64,000 nucleotides of DNA from Lumbricus terrestris (taxonomy: Eukaryota > Annelida > Clitellata > Crassiclitellata > Lumbricidae). The first letter of the stretch is position 1, and the number at the start of each line of letters is the position of its first letter. Of this stretch, positions 11,916 to 21,745 are shown in pieces. Location of the stretch: the NCBI GenBank assembly GCA_949752735.1, contig OX457039.1, forward strand, positions 42,321,199-42,385,198. The letters are read 5' to 3'. The notes under the pieces were generated by a model, which was not told the DNA's origin, searched no databases, and saw only the letters and a list, made by a program, of their open reading frames with translations. Position numbers and translations under genes: made by a program.

Positions 11916-11977
11916 ATTGTGAGAATTTATATAGCGACTCTTCAAGTTACCTACTTGGAGGTGCTCACTGCGCTGAC
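11916..11977 (-). mobile_element. SINE/LINE 3'-tail fragment
   Basis: On the minus strand it reads AGTGAGCACCTCCAAG, then CTTGAAGAGTCGCTATATAA, a diverged copy of the shared SINE/LINE tail. Confidence 0.5.
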
Positions 11978-12603
11978 CTATAATAATACGATGTTACGAT
12001 GTAAATGTCATTTGAACGAATAATAATAAAAATAATTACGACAATTTACATGACGCCGCAACACATCTAAGCCGTTACAATGGCGCCTAAAATAAATGCA
12101 TAAATACACGAGTGAGCAAATAATGCACAATGAGCAGAAGGAGTCGTCAGTGACTCACGATTGACGTAATTCCATGCAGTGAGACCCGCGTTGGCCATTC
12201 TCCACCAGAATGTAAACACTGCCATAGGTGACATACTTTGACGGTCCGCAATGACTCCGGTTCCATCCACCGTGCACCAGATGGAAGGGTCTGATGCTTT
12301 CACATGACCCACGCAACTTGCGAACAGAATCCCTCAAATGCACATAGTCCTTGCCAACCCGACGGTTAAATCCGGCACGCAAACCTATTTATACAGCACC
12401 AGAAACTACAACATCTGCGAATTTCTTCAGCAAATTCAGCATTAAGATGAAAAACATCCATAAAAATTACGAGGACAATTATAATTATTAATAGACCGAC
12501 TGACATGGCCGATGAAATGCGCAGAACTACAATACACTACGAATCAATTAAATGTCTGCTTCGATGTAAAATGACCCTATATAAAATATGAATCAACGAT
12601 CTA

Positions 12604-12838
12604 TGTATTTATTTATTTATTTCTCGCATTTGCTATAGCGCCCCTATACACTTTCTACTCAGAGGCACTCCCGACTAAAGCGAGGACACTGCATCGGAGT
12701 TTCACGCCGAAGCGCACGAGCAATTGCGAGTGAAGGACTTGATCAAGTTCCCTATAGGCCTACGCGGTGGCTCGAGGTAGATGCGAACCTGGAACCCATC
12801 GGCTCCAGGGCACCGTACCCACCACTACACCGCGCCCA
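12604..12838 (-). mobile_element. tRNA-type SINE with LINE-like 3' tail, copy 2
   Basis: Minus strand: GGCGCGGTGTAGTGGTGGG (A-box region), GGTTCGCATCT (B-box-like), a body shared with the 8.25-kb copy (TTCACTCGCAATTGCTC, CTTCGGCGTGAAACTC), then GTCGGGAGTGCCTCTGAGTA and GGGGCGCTATAGCAAAT, and a simple tail of ATAA units (12604-12622 on the plus strand). Two copies with the same architecture make the family call solid. Confidence 0.78.
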
Positions 12839-13251
12839 CGTTGAATGTGTTATATCACGCTTTTCTGTCATCTTCTTATTTTACCATGGCGGACTTTGTG
12901 GCGAGTTACTTTACTGTCTCTCTGACTATAGGATGGTTGCGAGGAGCCCCAGTTTCAGGAATATTCTGCAAAAATGTGAATGTCGAACATTTCGAGCGAG
13001 AAGCGAGTTACGGTCGAAGAGTTTTTAACGATTTCTTCGAGTTCGATGAGGCGAGTGTCTGACACGGTCGTTCAATGCCAGTCCTGTCATTATTTTGTCC
13101 AACGTCACTGAGACTATATGTATACATATAAGATGGCAGAAAGATGAATAAAACATGAAAGCCTGTGCCATAATGAACTCCGCAGTCGTCACTGTGCGAC
13201 CGGAGGTTAAGACTTTCCTTTCATTATCGCTCAGTCTTCTAATTATTTAGC

Positions 13252-13317
13252 GCAATATCAAAAGACCAAGGTTGGCTTATATAGCGCAATATCAAAAGAC
13301 TAAGGTTGGATTATATA
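13252..13317. repeat. 33-bp tandem duplication
   Basis: GCGCAATATCAAAAGAC plus (C/T)AAGGTTGG(C/A)TTATAT occurs twice in a row. Confidence 0.8.
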
Positions 13318-13900
13318 TGAAGACATAATATCCACGCAGAAAGTGAATCGCTTGTGACCGTGCGACGTCTCTGATTTCTCTGCTTCCCTTTCATGCTAAT
13401 CATTAATTATGAGGAGCATCGTCGTCATCACCATCTGTGGCGTGTGCTTCCCCCTGGAGAAATTTCTTTTCTTCCAGGAAGCCATCATGGCCAGTCGTCT
13501 GTCTATTCTGGTCTCGTCTCCGGTTCATATACAACCCTGAGATCAATGAACCCATGTCGGCTTCGTCCGTTTTGTCCATTTGGGTCGAGGTCATGCAATA
13601 TTATATGCCGCTTAGGCTACAACCTCATCGAGGACCCGGATATAATTATTATTTATGATTCAGCGCTATGAGATATTAAAAAGTTGCATAATTATTCAGT
13701 GCTGCCGGGAGCGACCTATTATTATTTTTACTCACTGCATTCATCGCAATTCGCATCAGCTTTGATGTTACTCACGCGCTGACAACCGCTGCATGTTGCA
13801 GTTTCGCTGGCAGAAAATATATATCGTTGAACAAAATGAAACCAAGCGAAATCAAAGTCATCACAAAAGATACGTAATAATATCGTAACCTACCAGCCAT
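13318..13900. other. Intergenic, no gene seen
   Basis: Overlapping short ORFs on both strands near 13390-13670 show no family motif. Confidence 0.4.
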
Positions 13901-14140
13901 CAGAGCCGGATTAAGAGATGTGGGACCTTGTTCGGAAAATGTTTTGGGGGTCTTCGGACAAAAATTTGATGACCATTTTTTAGTCGTTTGGTCAAAATTT
14001 CTTTACAATACACCGATTTTCCACGTCACAAATAGCTGACGACCTTTTTTGGTCGTCTGGTCGAAATTTCCTCAGAATACACCAATTACCAATTTTTCAC
14101 AACAAATTTTCCCGCATGTGTGGGGCACCCTAAAGTGAGA
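13901..14140 (+). mobile_element. MITE family B, copy 1, 3' truncated
   Basis: Starts CAGAGCCGGATTAAGA, matching the left end of the intact copy at 36461 (CAGGGCCGGATTAAGA). Contains GATGACCATTTTTTAGTCGT twice in variant form and CATGTGTGGGGCACCCTAAA near its end. The right terminus CCGGCCCTG is missing and no duplication is visible. Confidence 0.65.
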
Positions 14141-14456
14141 AGATAGGCCTTCAAGGCAGAAGGCAGAAGTGTAGAGCGAATAGAAAGAGAAGTCGGCCTT
14201 ATAGGCCTAGACGCTGTATAAATGAACGAATGTCTGAATGAACCGATTGAATCGAGAGGATAAAGGTCTTTGGTTTATCTACATAATATTCTAGAATAAA
14301 GGAACGCGTTGAAAGATGTCAATAAAGGCTTGTTATGTATCAACCGACAGGATCCAATTAACTCTTAGAGCATTTGGCCATTGTATTTATGCCTCTGTAG
14401 TTCGCTGTTTAGTTTGAGATTTAGACGCGTGCTTACGAAAGGAACCAGCACGTCTG

Positions 14457-14584
14457 AAATGTGAATACCTTTCCAAAGTAATAACCTGAAATGTGAACAC
14501 CTATCCAAAGTAATAACCTGAAATGTGAATACCCTTTCAAAGTAATAACCTGAAATGTGAATACCCTTCCAAAGTAATAACCGC
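14457..14584. repeat. 32-bp minisatellite, 4 copies
   Basis: Unit AAATGTGAATACCTTTCCAA plus AGTAATAACCTG, four adjacent copies with a few substitutions. Because 32 is not a multiple of 3, the open frame across it on the minus strand is fortuitous. Confidence 0.9.
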
Positions 14585-14808
14585 ATTCGGAAATCGATAT
14601 TGCTCAGGTTGCCCACAGTCTGTCAGAGCAATCTTCTATTCAATAGCCTACTTCAATTTACTTTTACTCGCATCACGAAACCGCCGTCCACTGCAGCAGT
14701 AGAATCATAGACAATTTAAGCGGTCTTTATCCCGTTAGCAGCCTTCATTATGCACAATGTCAGACATATCCCTTCAACGCCGACATTGCTCTATATAGGT
14801 TCAATCTA

Positions 14809-14903
14809 TAAGTTTGTTTGTATGCGCACTTGCTATGGCGCTCCCTACTCAGAGGCGCCTCTGAGTATAGTGAGCTTGAAGGGGCTCTGTAGAAATGGAG
14901 AAA
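14809..14903. mobile_element. Two SINE/LINE tails joined head to head
   Basis: The left half matches the shared tail on the minus strand (GCGCACTTGCTATGGCGCTC, then CTACTCAGAGGC). The right half is the same tail on the plus strand (GCCTCTGAGTATAGTG, then TTGAAGGGGCTCTGTAG). The junction CTCAGAGGCGCCTCTGAG is a perfect palindrome. Confidence 0.6.
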
Positions 14904-15459
14904 TAAATTTTAAAATAATTTTTAAAAATACTGTCATATAGGCTCTAGTTTCTTAGAGCTTGAAGGATTATTTATACCTCGGAAAAAGTAATAATAACAA
15001 TAAGCTTAATAATGATAAAAAAATAAAATAAAAAATAATAATTTAAAAAATAATGTGTTTTATGTAATGATCGATCTTATGAAAATAGTCCGTGTATCGG
15101 ATTTAGGATTTGTTCCGTAGGAAAGGAAAGGATGATCGATTGATATCGCAGTGTGTCCTCATGGCCGTTTGCTGAAGCTAATTGGACGGGAGAAGATGGA
15201 GGCTAGCAGGAAGATTTAAGGCATGCAGTAAATCATATAAGAAGAGGAATAAAGATTTTGCGTCTAAAAATAAACAACTGAAATGAAATAGTTTAGCGTA
15301 GTCTTTTTCACGAGCTTTAGGCCTATTATATTTTAGGTGATTAATATTTTCAAAAGTTATTGGCTTCAATCGCTTGCTTATAATTAGACTAATTGTTCGT
15401 TGTCTTTGGGCCATCGCCTGCCCTAATAAATAATAGGCAGCCTTTTTGCGAATCGCTCA

Positions 15460-15612
15460 ACTTGGCATGTTCTCACTGCCCCATTAGTTTATTGTCTTAC
15501 CCACATTGTTTCACTATCCATTAGTTTATTGCATTTCATCACACATTGATTGCCATTACTGCCCATTAGTTTGTTGTCTTGCATTGCCTCATGGCCCATT
15601 ATAAGTTTGTAG
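15460..15612. repeat. Minisatellite flanking nested insertion, left part
   Basis: Degenerate units of about 30-40 bp built from CCCATTAGTTTGTTGTCTTG and CATTGCCTCATGG. The array resumes at 21653-21712 (GTTTGTAGTCTCACATTGCC), so the elements between were inserted into it. Confidence 0.7.
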
Positions 15613-15999
15613 CAGTGATATTTTACTTCAGCAAATAATTTTCGTTTTACTTCTATTTCAGTTCGGACGTACTCAATTTCAGTTCTAGTTCAATAACAGT
15701 TCTTCAAAAAATTTCAGTTATACTTCAATTTCAGTTATTACAATAATTTCAGTTCTCAATTCAGTTCTTGCATTTAAATAATTTCAGTTTACTTCTTTAT
15801 AGGCCTAGAACTTGCTTCAAATTAAACCAAGTTCGAGCATTTTCATTATCGATATGCTTCTTAATTTTAAAGAACCTCCTATTTTCACCGACATTAGCGG
15901 ACAGTTTATTCTCCCCGTGCACCTATTAGAAGTCTTCACCTAGAAAAAATTTGTTTCTTCTATAAGTTTGAAAAGCCAGAGCTTCAGCATCTTCTGCTA

Positions 16000-16005
16000 G
16001 TGGGG
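16000..16005. repeat. Ty3 target-site duplication, left copy
   Basis: GTGGGG precedes the 5' LTR and is repeated exactly at 20706-20711 after the 3' LTR. Six bases are shared with LTR ends set at TG...CA; Ty3-type integrases usually give 5. Confidence 0.75.
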
Positions 16006-16161
16006 TGTAGTGTTTAAGGATAATTATAAATGCGCTGTATAACGGATAGTGAACGATAGGTGGCGCTAGCGTCGGAAAGAGAGGACTACTCTATGTACAA
16101 ACGGGAATGAAGAAGGACATGTTTTATCGTTAAGTAATAAACGAAGTGTTAAAACATTACA
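16006..16161 (+). repeat. 5' LTR, 156 bp
   Basis: Starts TGTAGTGTTTAAGG and ends AAAACATTACA (TG...CA). Contains TATAAA at 16025-16030 as a likely promoter element and AATAAA at 16136-16141 as a likely polyadenylation signal. Identical to 20550-20705. Confidence 0.95.
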
Positions 16162-16163
16162 TT

Positions 16164-16174
16164 TGGCGACGAGG
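16164..16174 (+). promoter_or_regulatory. Primer binding site, tRNA-Ser type
   Basis: TGGCGACGAGG lies 2 nt after the LTR. It is complementary to the 3' end CCTCGTCGCCA of a metazoan serine tRNA (GCU type as I recall the acceptor sequence). Mag-like elements are known to use tRNA-Ser. Confidence 0.85.
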
Positions 16175-16198
16175 ATTATTCGAACACGCGAATGAACA

Positions 16199-19100
16199 AT
16201 GGCCACGTTTCTTCCGTCCTTTCCTGAGTTTGACGTAGACGGCGAACCGACCTCCGTTGGTCCAAGGTGGGAAAAATGGTTGTCTCGTTTCGAAAACATG
16301 CTGACCGCCATGTCGATCGACGACAGCATCAGACAAAAAGCACTTCTTCTCCATCTGGCTGGGTCTAGAGTGTATGAAATCGCTGAAACACTGACCATGA
16401 CGCCGGCTAACGATGAGACGAATGTATTTAAAGCTGCTAAAGATGCACTTACGCTGCATTTCAAGCCGAAGAAAAACATCCAGTTCGAAACCTACGTCTT
16501 CCGGTCGACGAAGCAAGAACCAGAAGAGTCCCTCGACCAGTATCAGGTACGTTTACGAACTCTTGCAAAACACTGTGAATTTGCAGACGCTGATAAAGAA
16601 ATCTTAGCACAGATAATTCAGTCATGCACCTCAAACACCTTGAGACGTCGCGCTTTAAGAAATCCAACAATTACTCTGCCTGAGCTTTTAGACTTGGCTC
16701 GAACGATGGACTTGGCAGAACGCCAAGCAACCGAAATCGAAACTAAGACAACAGTCCCCAATGACTATGCTCTCAATGCACTAAAACTGGCAGACGGTTC
16801 AAGCAAAAAAGGTAGACTGGGCCAACAAAGACACCCAAATGAACAAAAATGCTTCAACTGTGGAGGGGCGTATCCTCATGATGCAGGAAAACAGTCTTGC
16901 CCCGCGTATCAAAAGACATGTTATCGGTGCTCGAAGAAAAACCACTTCTCGAGGTGCTGTAGACAAAAATCAGAATACGGTTTTGATGAAAGAGCATTCT
17001 CCTCACGCACAGAAGAAGCACCTCACCGCCTTCATGCCATATATGCAAAACGCAAGGTGAACATTGATGAGAAACCGAGCAGTGTAGACAATTTTGTTTT
17101 TGTGGTTAGTGACAAACTCCGTGGTTTTCCTCATGCAACACTACAAGTGAACGGATGTCCAATATCCGTAATAATTGACTCGGGAGCTGCAGTCAACGTA
17201 TTGGACACTTTAGATCTGAACAAGATGAAGCCGAGGCCAAATCTACAAAACACACAAATGAAAATTTATTCGTATGGAACGAAGATGGCTCTACCGCTGC
17301 GGGGTTGTTTCGAGGCAGAAGTACGAAGCAGTGGGAAAGGGGTGAAGACAGTATTCTATGTCGCAGACGGTCATCATGGTTCATTGTTATCTTGTGACAC
17401 TGCGCTGAAGCTGGGACTTATACAGTTCTCCACGAATCGTCTGACCCTCAGCCCCGAACCGAATATACAGTCTATCGTTGCTCGTTTCCCACAGCTCTTC
17501 AATGGAATTGGTAAACTGAAAGATTACCAGATTAAACTTCACATCAACAATGAGATAACGCCTGTAGCCCAAAAAGCTCGTCCAATACCATTTCATATGA
17601 GAGCTAAAGTTGAAGCTGAACTTGAAAAGCTGCTCAACGAGGGCATCATTGAACCAGCAAGTGGCCCCACACCTTGGATTTCACCAGTTGTAGTGGCGCT
17701 GAAGCCCAAGAGCCCGGATGAGGTTCGACTTTGCGTTGACATGAGATGGGCGAATCGGGCTGTGAAGAGCGAACGTCACCCCATGCCAGGCATCGATGAC
17801 CTAATTTTTGCTGTAAATGGGTCAACTGTTTTTAGCAAGCTGGATCTTCGTTCGGGCTACCACCAGGTTGAACTGCACTCTGAATCTCGATACATCACTA
17901 CGTTTGCCACACACCAAGGTCTGTTCCGGTACAAACGCCTCAATTTTGGGATCTCATCGGCCAGTGAATGCTTCCAGAACATCATCAGACAACTCATTGG
18001 GGGCATAAAAGGATCATTGAACATAAGTGATGATATTCTGGTATATGGGAGATCACAGGAGGAGCATGATCGTGCACTAAATGACGTCTTGAACAGATTG
18101 AGTAAAGGCGGCCTAACTTTGAATGCATCAAAGTGTGAATTCAACAAGGACACAATCAGTTTTTTTGGACATATTTTTTCCAAAGAAGGCGTATCAGTGG
18201 ATCCGTCCAAGGTCAAGGTCATTCAGCAAATGAAGCCACCCACCAACATATCAGAACTGCGAAGCTTCTTGGGTATGGTGACGTATTGTGCTCGATATGT
18301 CAAGAACATTTCAAGCATTCTGGCACCGCTGCGACAGCTGCTGCATGCTGACGAGGAATGGAGTTGGTTGGAGGAACAACAACATGCGTTCCAGAACATC
18401 AAGGACCTGATTGCTGAAAGCACAACGCTGGCCTATTTCGATCCTCGTCTGTCAACAGCTTTGATCACGGATGCTGGACCAGATGGTCTGGGAGCGGTCC
18501 TGTCACAGATCTCTTTTGATGGCACAAGAAAAACAATTGCTTTTGCAAGTAGAGTTTTGACAGACACTGAGAAAAGATATTCACAGCTAGAAAAGGAAAT
18601 GCTCGGAGTTGTGTATGGATGTGAACACTTCCGGGTGTACCTTTGTGGTGCACCATTCAGACTGATCATTGACAACAAGCCATTAGAACAGATTCTTAGC
18701 CATCCTGGAAAGAAACTGCCAATCCGATTGGAAAGATGGAGCATGCGGTTGCTCCCATACAGTTTTCAGGTCGAGGCTATCTCAACAAACGACAATCCAG
18801 CCGATTATCTGTCTCGACACCCGAAGAAGGAAATTGGAGACGTGGAAGTGATAGGAGCAGACATGGAAGCGGAAATAAACCTGATAATCACTATGACACT
18901 ACCTAAAGCGATGACGAGAGATGATATTCAAAGGGAAACACAACTGGATGAAGCATTGGTTAAGGTGATCAACTATATAGGCAACGGAAAATGGCCATCT
19001 GGTAATAAAATAACTGACGACGTTCGACCATTTTACATCTTGAGAGATGAGTTGTCCCTATCTCCAGGTGATGATATGGTACTAAGAGGATCAAGAATTG

Positions 19101-20341
19101 TGCTACCGACAACACTTCGAGTACAAGCCATCCAAACAGCTCACGAAGGTCACCAAGGAATTGTGAAGACAAAGGCATTCCTAAGAACGAAAGTGTGGTT
19201 TCCAGGAATCGACGCGCTAGTGGAGAAACACATCGGCAATTGCACAGCCTGTCAGATTGTGACAGACACCAAGCGGCCAGAGCCACTGAAGATGTCGCCT
19301 CTGCCGTCGAGAGTGTGGACCGAGCTGTCAGCCGATTTTTACGGACCATTGCCATCAGGGGGTCACTTACTTGTCATCATCGATGATTATTCAAGATTTC
19401 CAGTGGTCGAGTTGGCCAGCAATGTCTCAGCAGACAGTGTTATACCAATCTTTGAAAGAGTTTTTTCCACGTTCGGAACTCCCGCGGTACTGAGGACTGA
19501 CAATGGGGCGCCTTTCCAGAGCCGGGCATTCAAAGAATTCTCTTCGTACATGGGATTCCATCATAGACGGGTAACACCATGTTTTCCACAAGCGAACGGA
19601 GAATGTGAGCGGTTCATGAGAAACATTGGCAAATCTATGCGCATCGCCCATACCATGGGGCTCGATTGGAGGTCAGAATTACAGAAATTCTTACGAAACT
19701 ATCGTGCTACTCCCCACTCCACACTCCAGAAAGCGCCTGCGGATATTATCTTCTCCCAGTCTTTTCGAACACGATTTCCTGAGAGCGATAATACAACTGC
19801 AGAGGATAAATTCGGTCTCGTTGAGAAAGATGAAAAATCGAAGGCTAAGATGAAACGCTATGCTGATCACAGAAGGAGGGCAAGAGTTAAAGACCTATCG
19901 GTTGGAGACACTGTTCTGGTCCGACAACATGCAAAGAGCAAGACCATGCCACCATTTGACCCCGATCCATTCACAGTGATTGCAGTGAAAGGATCAATGA
20001 TAACAGGAGAAAGAAAAGGCAAGCAAGTGACCAGAAATGCATCTTTCTTCAAAAAATTCAACAGTCCAATGTCGGCTCCATTCAAGAACCCAACACGGCC
20101 GGAAGTAATCGATGAGCTGGAAGAGGAAGTCATGCCTAAGCAGGGTCAAAGATCACCAGCACCACACAGTCGGAAGGGCACACCACATCTTGAGCAAGAC
20201 GAATTGCAACCTCTACCAGTCGAACAGACGCAGAGACATGATCCTCCACCTGCTCCAAACTCTGCAGACACACCTGAACCACTCCCGAGACGCTATCCCC
20301 AAAGAGTGAACCGACGTCGGCCATCTTGGCTGCAATGGTAA
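16199..20341 (+). CDS. Mag-clade Ty3 gag-pol polyprotein, 1380 aa, intact
   Basis: Encodes capsid, nucleocapsid, protease, reverse transcriptase, RNase H and integrase for retrotransposition. Residue positions seen: Gag about 1-205; zinc knuckles C218-C221-H227-C234 (a long variant) and C241-C244-H249-C254 (canonical CX2CX4HX4C); protease D-S-G-A 327-330; reverse transcriptase about 450-640 with KLDL D549 and ISDD 609-612 in place of the usual YxDD; RNase H D758, E798/E800 and D825; integrase zinc finger H982, H985, C1015, C1018, and catalytic D1046, D1101, E1137 with D-35-E spacing; GPY/F-like module about 1230-1290; Pro-rich basic tail to the end. No chromodomain. The ATG at 16199 is 25 nt after the primer site; an upstream ATG at 16192 is out of frame. 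No stop or frameshift, so the gene appears functional. Gag and Pol share one frame with no visible recoding site, so proteolysis presumably separates them. Confidence 0.95.
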   Translation: MATFLPSFPEFDVDGEPTSVGPRWEKWLSRFENMLTAMSIDDSIRQKALLLHLAGSRVYEIAETLTMTPANDETNVFKAAKDALTLHFKPKKNIQFETYVFRSTKQEPEESLDQYQVRLRTLAKHCEFADADKEILAQIIQSCTSNTLRRRALRNPTITLPELLDLARTMDLAERQATEIETKTTVPNDYALNALKLADGSSKKGRLGQQRHPNEQKCFNCGGAYPHDAGKQSCPAYQKTCYRCSKKNHFSRCCRQKSEYGFDERAFSSRTEEAPHRLHAIYAKRKVNIDEKPSSVDNFVFVVSDKLRGFPHATLQVNGCPISVIIDSGAAVNVLDTLDLNKMKPRPNLQNTQMKIYSYGTKMALPLRGCFEAEVRSSGKGVKTVFYVADGHHGSLLSCDTALKLGLIQFSTNRLTLSPEPNIQSIVARFPQLFNGIGKLKDYQIKLHINNEITPVAQKARPIPFHMRAKVEAELEKLLNEGIIEPASGPTPWISPVVVALKPKSPDEVRLCVDMRWANRAVKSERHPMPGIDDLIFAVNGSTVFSKLDLRSGYHQVELHSESRYITTFATHQGLFRYKRLNFGISSASECFQNIIRQLIGGIKGSLNISDDILVYGRSQEEHDRALNDVLNRLSKGGLTLNASKCEFNKDTISFFGHIFSKEGVSVDPSKVKVIQQMKPPTNISELRSFLGMVTYCARYVKNISSILAPLRQLLHADEEWSWLEEQQHAFQNIKDLIAESTTLAYFDPRLSTALITDAGPDGLGAVLSQISFDGTRKTIAFASRVLTDTEKRYSQLEKEMLGVVYGCEHFRVYLCGAPFRLIIDNKPLEQILSHPGKKLPIRLERWSMRLLPYSFQVEAISTNDNPADYLSRHPKKEIGDVEVIGADMEAEINLIITMTLPKAMTRDDIQRETQLDEALVKVINYIGNGKWPSGNKITDDVRPFYILRDELSLSPGDDMVLRGSRIVLPTTLRVQAIQTAHEGHQGIVKTKAFLRTKVWFPGIDALVEKHIGNCTACQIVTDTKRPEPLKMSPLPSRVWTELSADFYGPLPSGGHLLVIIDDYSRFPVVELASNVSADSVIPIFERVFSTFGTPAVLRTDNGAPFQSRAFKEFSSYMGFHHRRVTPCFPQANGECERFMRNIGKSMRIAHTMGLDWRSELQKFLRNYRATPHSTLQKAPADIIFSQSFRTRFPESDNTTAEDKFGLVEKDEKSKAKMKRYADHRRRARVKDLSVGDTVLVRQHAKSKTMPPFDPDPFTVIAVKGSMITGERKGKQVTRNASFFKKFNSPMSAPFKNPTRPEVIDELEEEVMPKQGQRSPAPHSRKGTPHLEQDELQPLPVEQTQRHDPPPAPNSADTPEPLPRRYPQRVNRRRPSWLQW

Positions 20342-20535
20342 CGCCACAGGTCAAGGACACAATGGTGCTTCAGTTCTGTCGAACTCTCTGCACTGCTCAG
20401 TTGATTTCTCAAGATCAATTGTGTTAATTTTAATGATTCCAAATGCATTGGTGTTCATTTCAAAAGGCAGTAGCCTTAGTTCTGTTGACGTTCTGCACTA
20501 GCCTAGCCAACTTTCGGTTTGTTAAGACTTTATTT

Positions 20536-20548
20536 GAAGAGGGGAAGG
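20536..20548 (+). promoter_or_regulatory. Polypurine tract
   Basis: GAAGAGGGGAAGG, one base short of the TG of the 3' LTR, fits a plus-strand DNA primer site. Confidence 0.85.
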
Positions 20549-20549
20549 T

Positions 20550-20705
20550 TGTAGTGTTTAAGGATAATTATAAATGCGCTGTATAACGGATAGTGAACGA
20601 TAGGTGGCGCTAGCGTCGGAAAGAGAGGACTACTCTATGTACAAACGGGAATGAAGAAGGACATGTTTTATCGTTAAGTAATAAACGAAGTGTTAAAACA
20701 TTACA
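20550..20705 (+). repeat. 3' LTR, 156 bp
   Basis: Same sequence as 16006-16161 by eye over the full length. AATAAA falls at 20680-20685. Confidence 0.95.
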
Positions 20706-20711
20706 GTGGGG
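20706..20711. repeat. Ty3 target-site duplication, right copy
   Basis: GTGGGG, identical to 16000-16005. Confidence 0.75.
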
Positions 20712-21652
20712 CAGTGCTGCCGTAGACTTGCCTTCTTTCCCTCCAATAATAATTATGCGCAATTTTTACTACAAACACTAAGCAATTTGAACTCCAGATC
20801 TACATGTAGTTTGTATAAGTTCCTGAAAATTTTAATTGACATTAGTTGCTGGATGGCACCAATCCGCCAGCATGTTTACAATAGCTAATCACATCCCTTT
20901 TGGTCGACCACGTTACATTTCTTTTTTTACACATTTATGCAGCGGTTGTGCTTTATCCGTTGTGAAGCCACTGACTTGAATCAGTCACATGAAAGTTTCG
21001 GGCCAAACTTGAATATATTTATTAGCATTCTGTGTGCGCTTATTCACTGAAGAAGACAAATTAAATTGCTGAAAAATTTACCAGAAACATCTAAAAACGT
21101 CCGTTTTATAGTACAAGCGTTGCATGGTTAGGCTAGGCCTCCTTGTCTGTTTTGTCCCCATAGGCCTATTTAAACAATCCAATACATGATTTTTTCATTT
21201 AGCCCAGTGAGCAAGCTGCACGAAGTTATCATGATTGAAATATTTGCACTCCAGTATTCAAAGTGATTTTTCACATAACCACATTCTTATCATGAAGTTG
21301 AAAATTATTAACTTGCAGAAAAGGTTCAAATACAAAAGACCATAATAAATTGCACACGGAAGCACATGCTAAGCCAAAGATACCAAAGTTTTAAGAGTCA
21401 GAAAGTATGTGTGCCTTTTAGATGTAAACTCAGCTGCTTAGGACAGGCTACGTGCTAAAATTTCCAATTTTGTCATAATTTCCGTTCTAAAATTAATTTT
21501 CGTTTTTATTCTAATTTTCGTTCACTGTGCTTAATTTCAGTTCTAATTCAGTTTTCGTTCTTAAAATAATTTCAGTTACAGTTAAAGTTATACTGAACGG
21601 AAATCAATATTTTCAGTTCTAATTTTACTTATCGTTAATGAAAATATCACTG

Positions 21653-21712
21653 GTTTGTAGTCTCACATTGCCTCATTGTCCAGTGCCCTTCTTTCCTTTG
21701 CGTCATTGCATC
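21653..21712. repeat. Minisatellite flanking nested insertion, right part
   Basis: Continues the array at 15460-15612. The first eight bases are the target duplication of the enclosing hAT-type element. Confidence 0.65.
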
Positions 21713-21745
21713 TGTTCTGTCTTCTGAAATCTGGTAGGTCTATGG

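Larger units (their letters stand above)
16006..20705 (+). mobile_element. Intact Mag-clade Ty3 LTR retrotransposon
   Basis: 4700 bp. Order: 5' LTR, tRNA-Ser-type primer site, one long gag-pol ORF, polypurine tract, 3' LTR. The two 156-bp LTRs read identically, the ORF is open from end to end and the target duplication is exact, so the insertion is recent and may still be active. Clade assignment rests on the short LTRs, the Ser-tRNA primer site, the single fused ORF, the two zinc knuckles and the absence of a chromodomain. These traits are known for Mag-like elements, including those of sea urchins. No env-like ORF is present. Confidence 0.93.
15613..21652. mobile_element. hAT-type element split by a Ty3 retrotransposon
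   Basis: Left end CAGTGATATTTT at 15613 and right end AAAATATCACTG at 21641-21652 are a perfect 12-bp inverted pair. They are flanked by a perfect 8-bp duplication GTTTGTAG (15605-15612 and 21653-21660). Subterminal DNA on both sides is rich in ATTTCAGTT-type words, inverted relative to each other. Removing the 4.7-kb Ty3 insertion leaves roughly 1.3 kb, with no recognisable transposase in 15613-16005 or 20706-21640, so it is probably non-autonomous. Confidence 0.85.

Noticed and set aside
15178..15414. 78-codon minus-strand ORF as a host gene
   Set aside because: No motif, no conserved pattern and A/T-rich codon content like the surrounding non-coding DNA.
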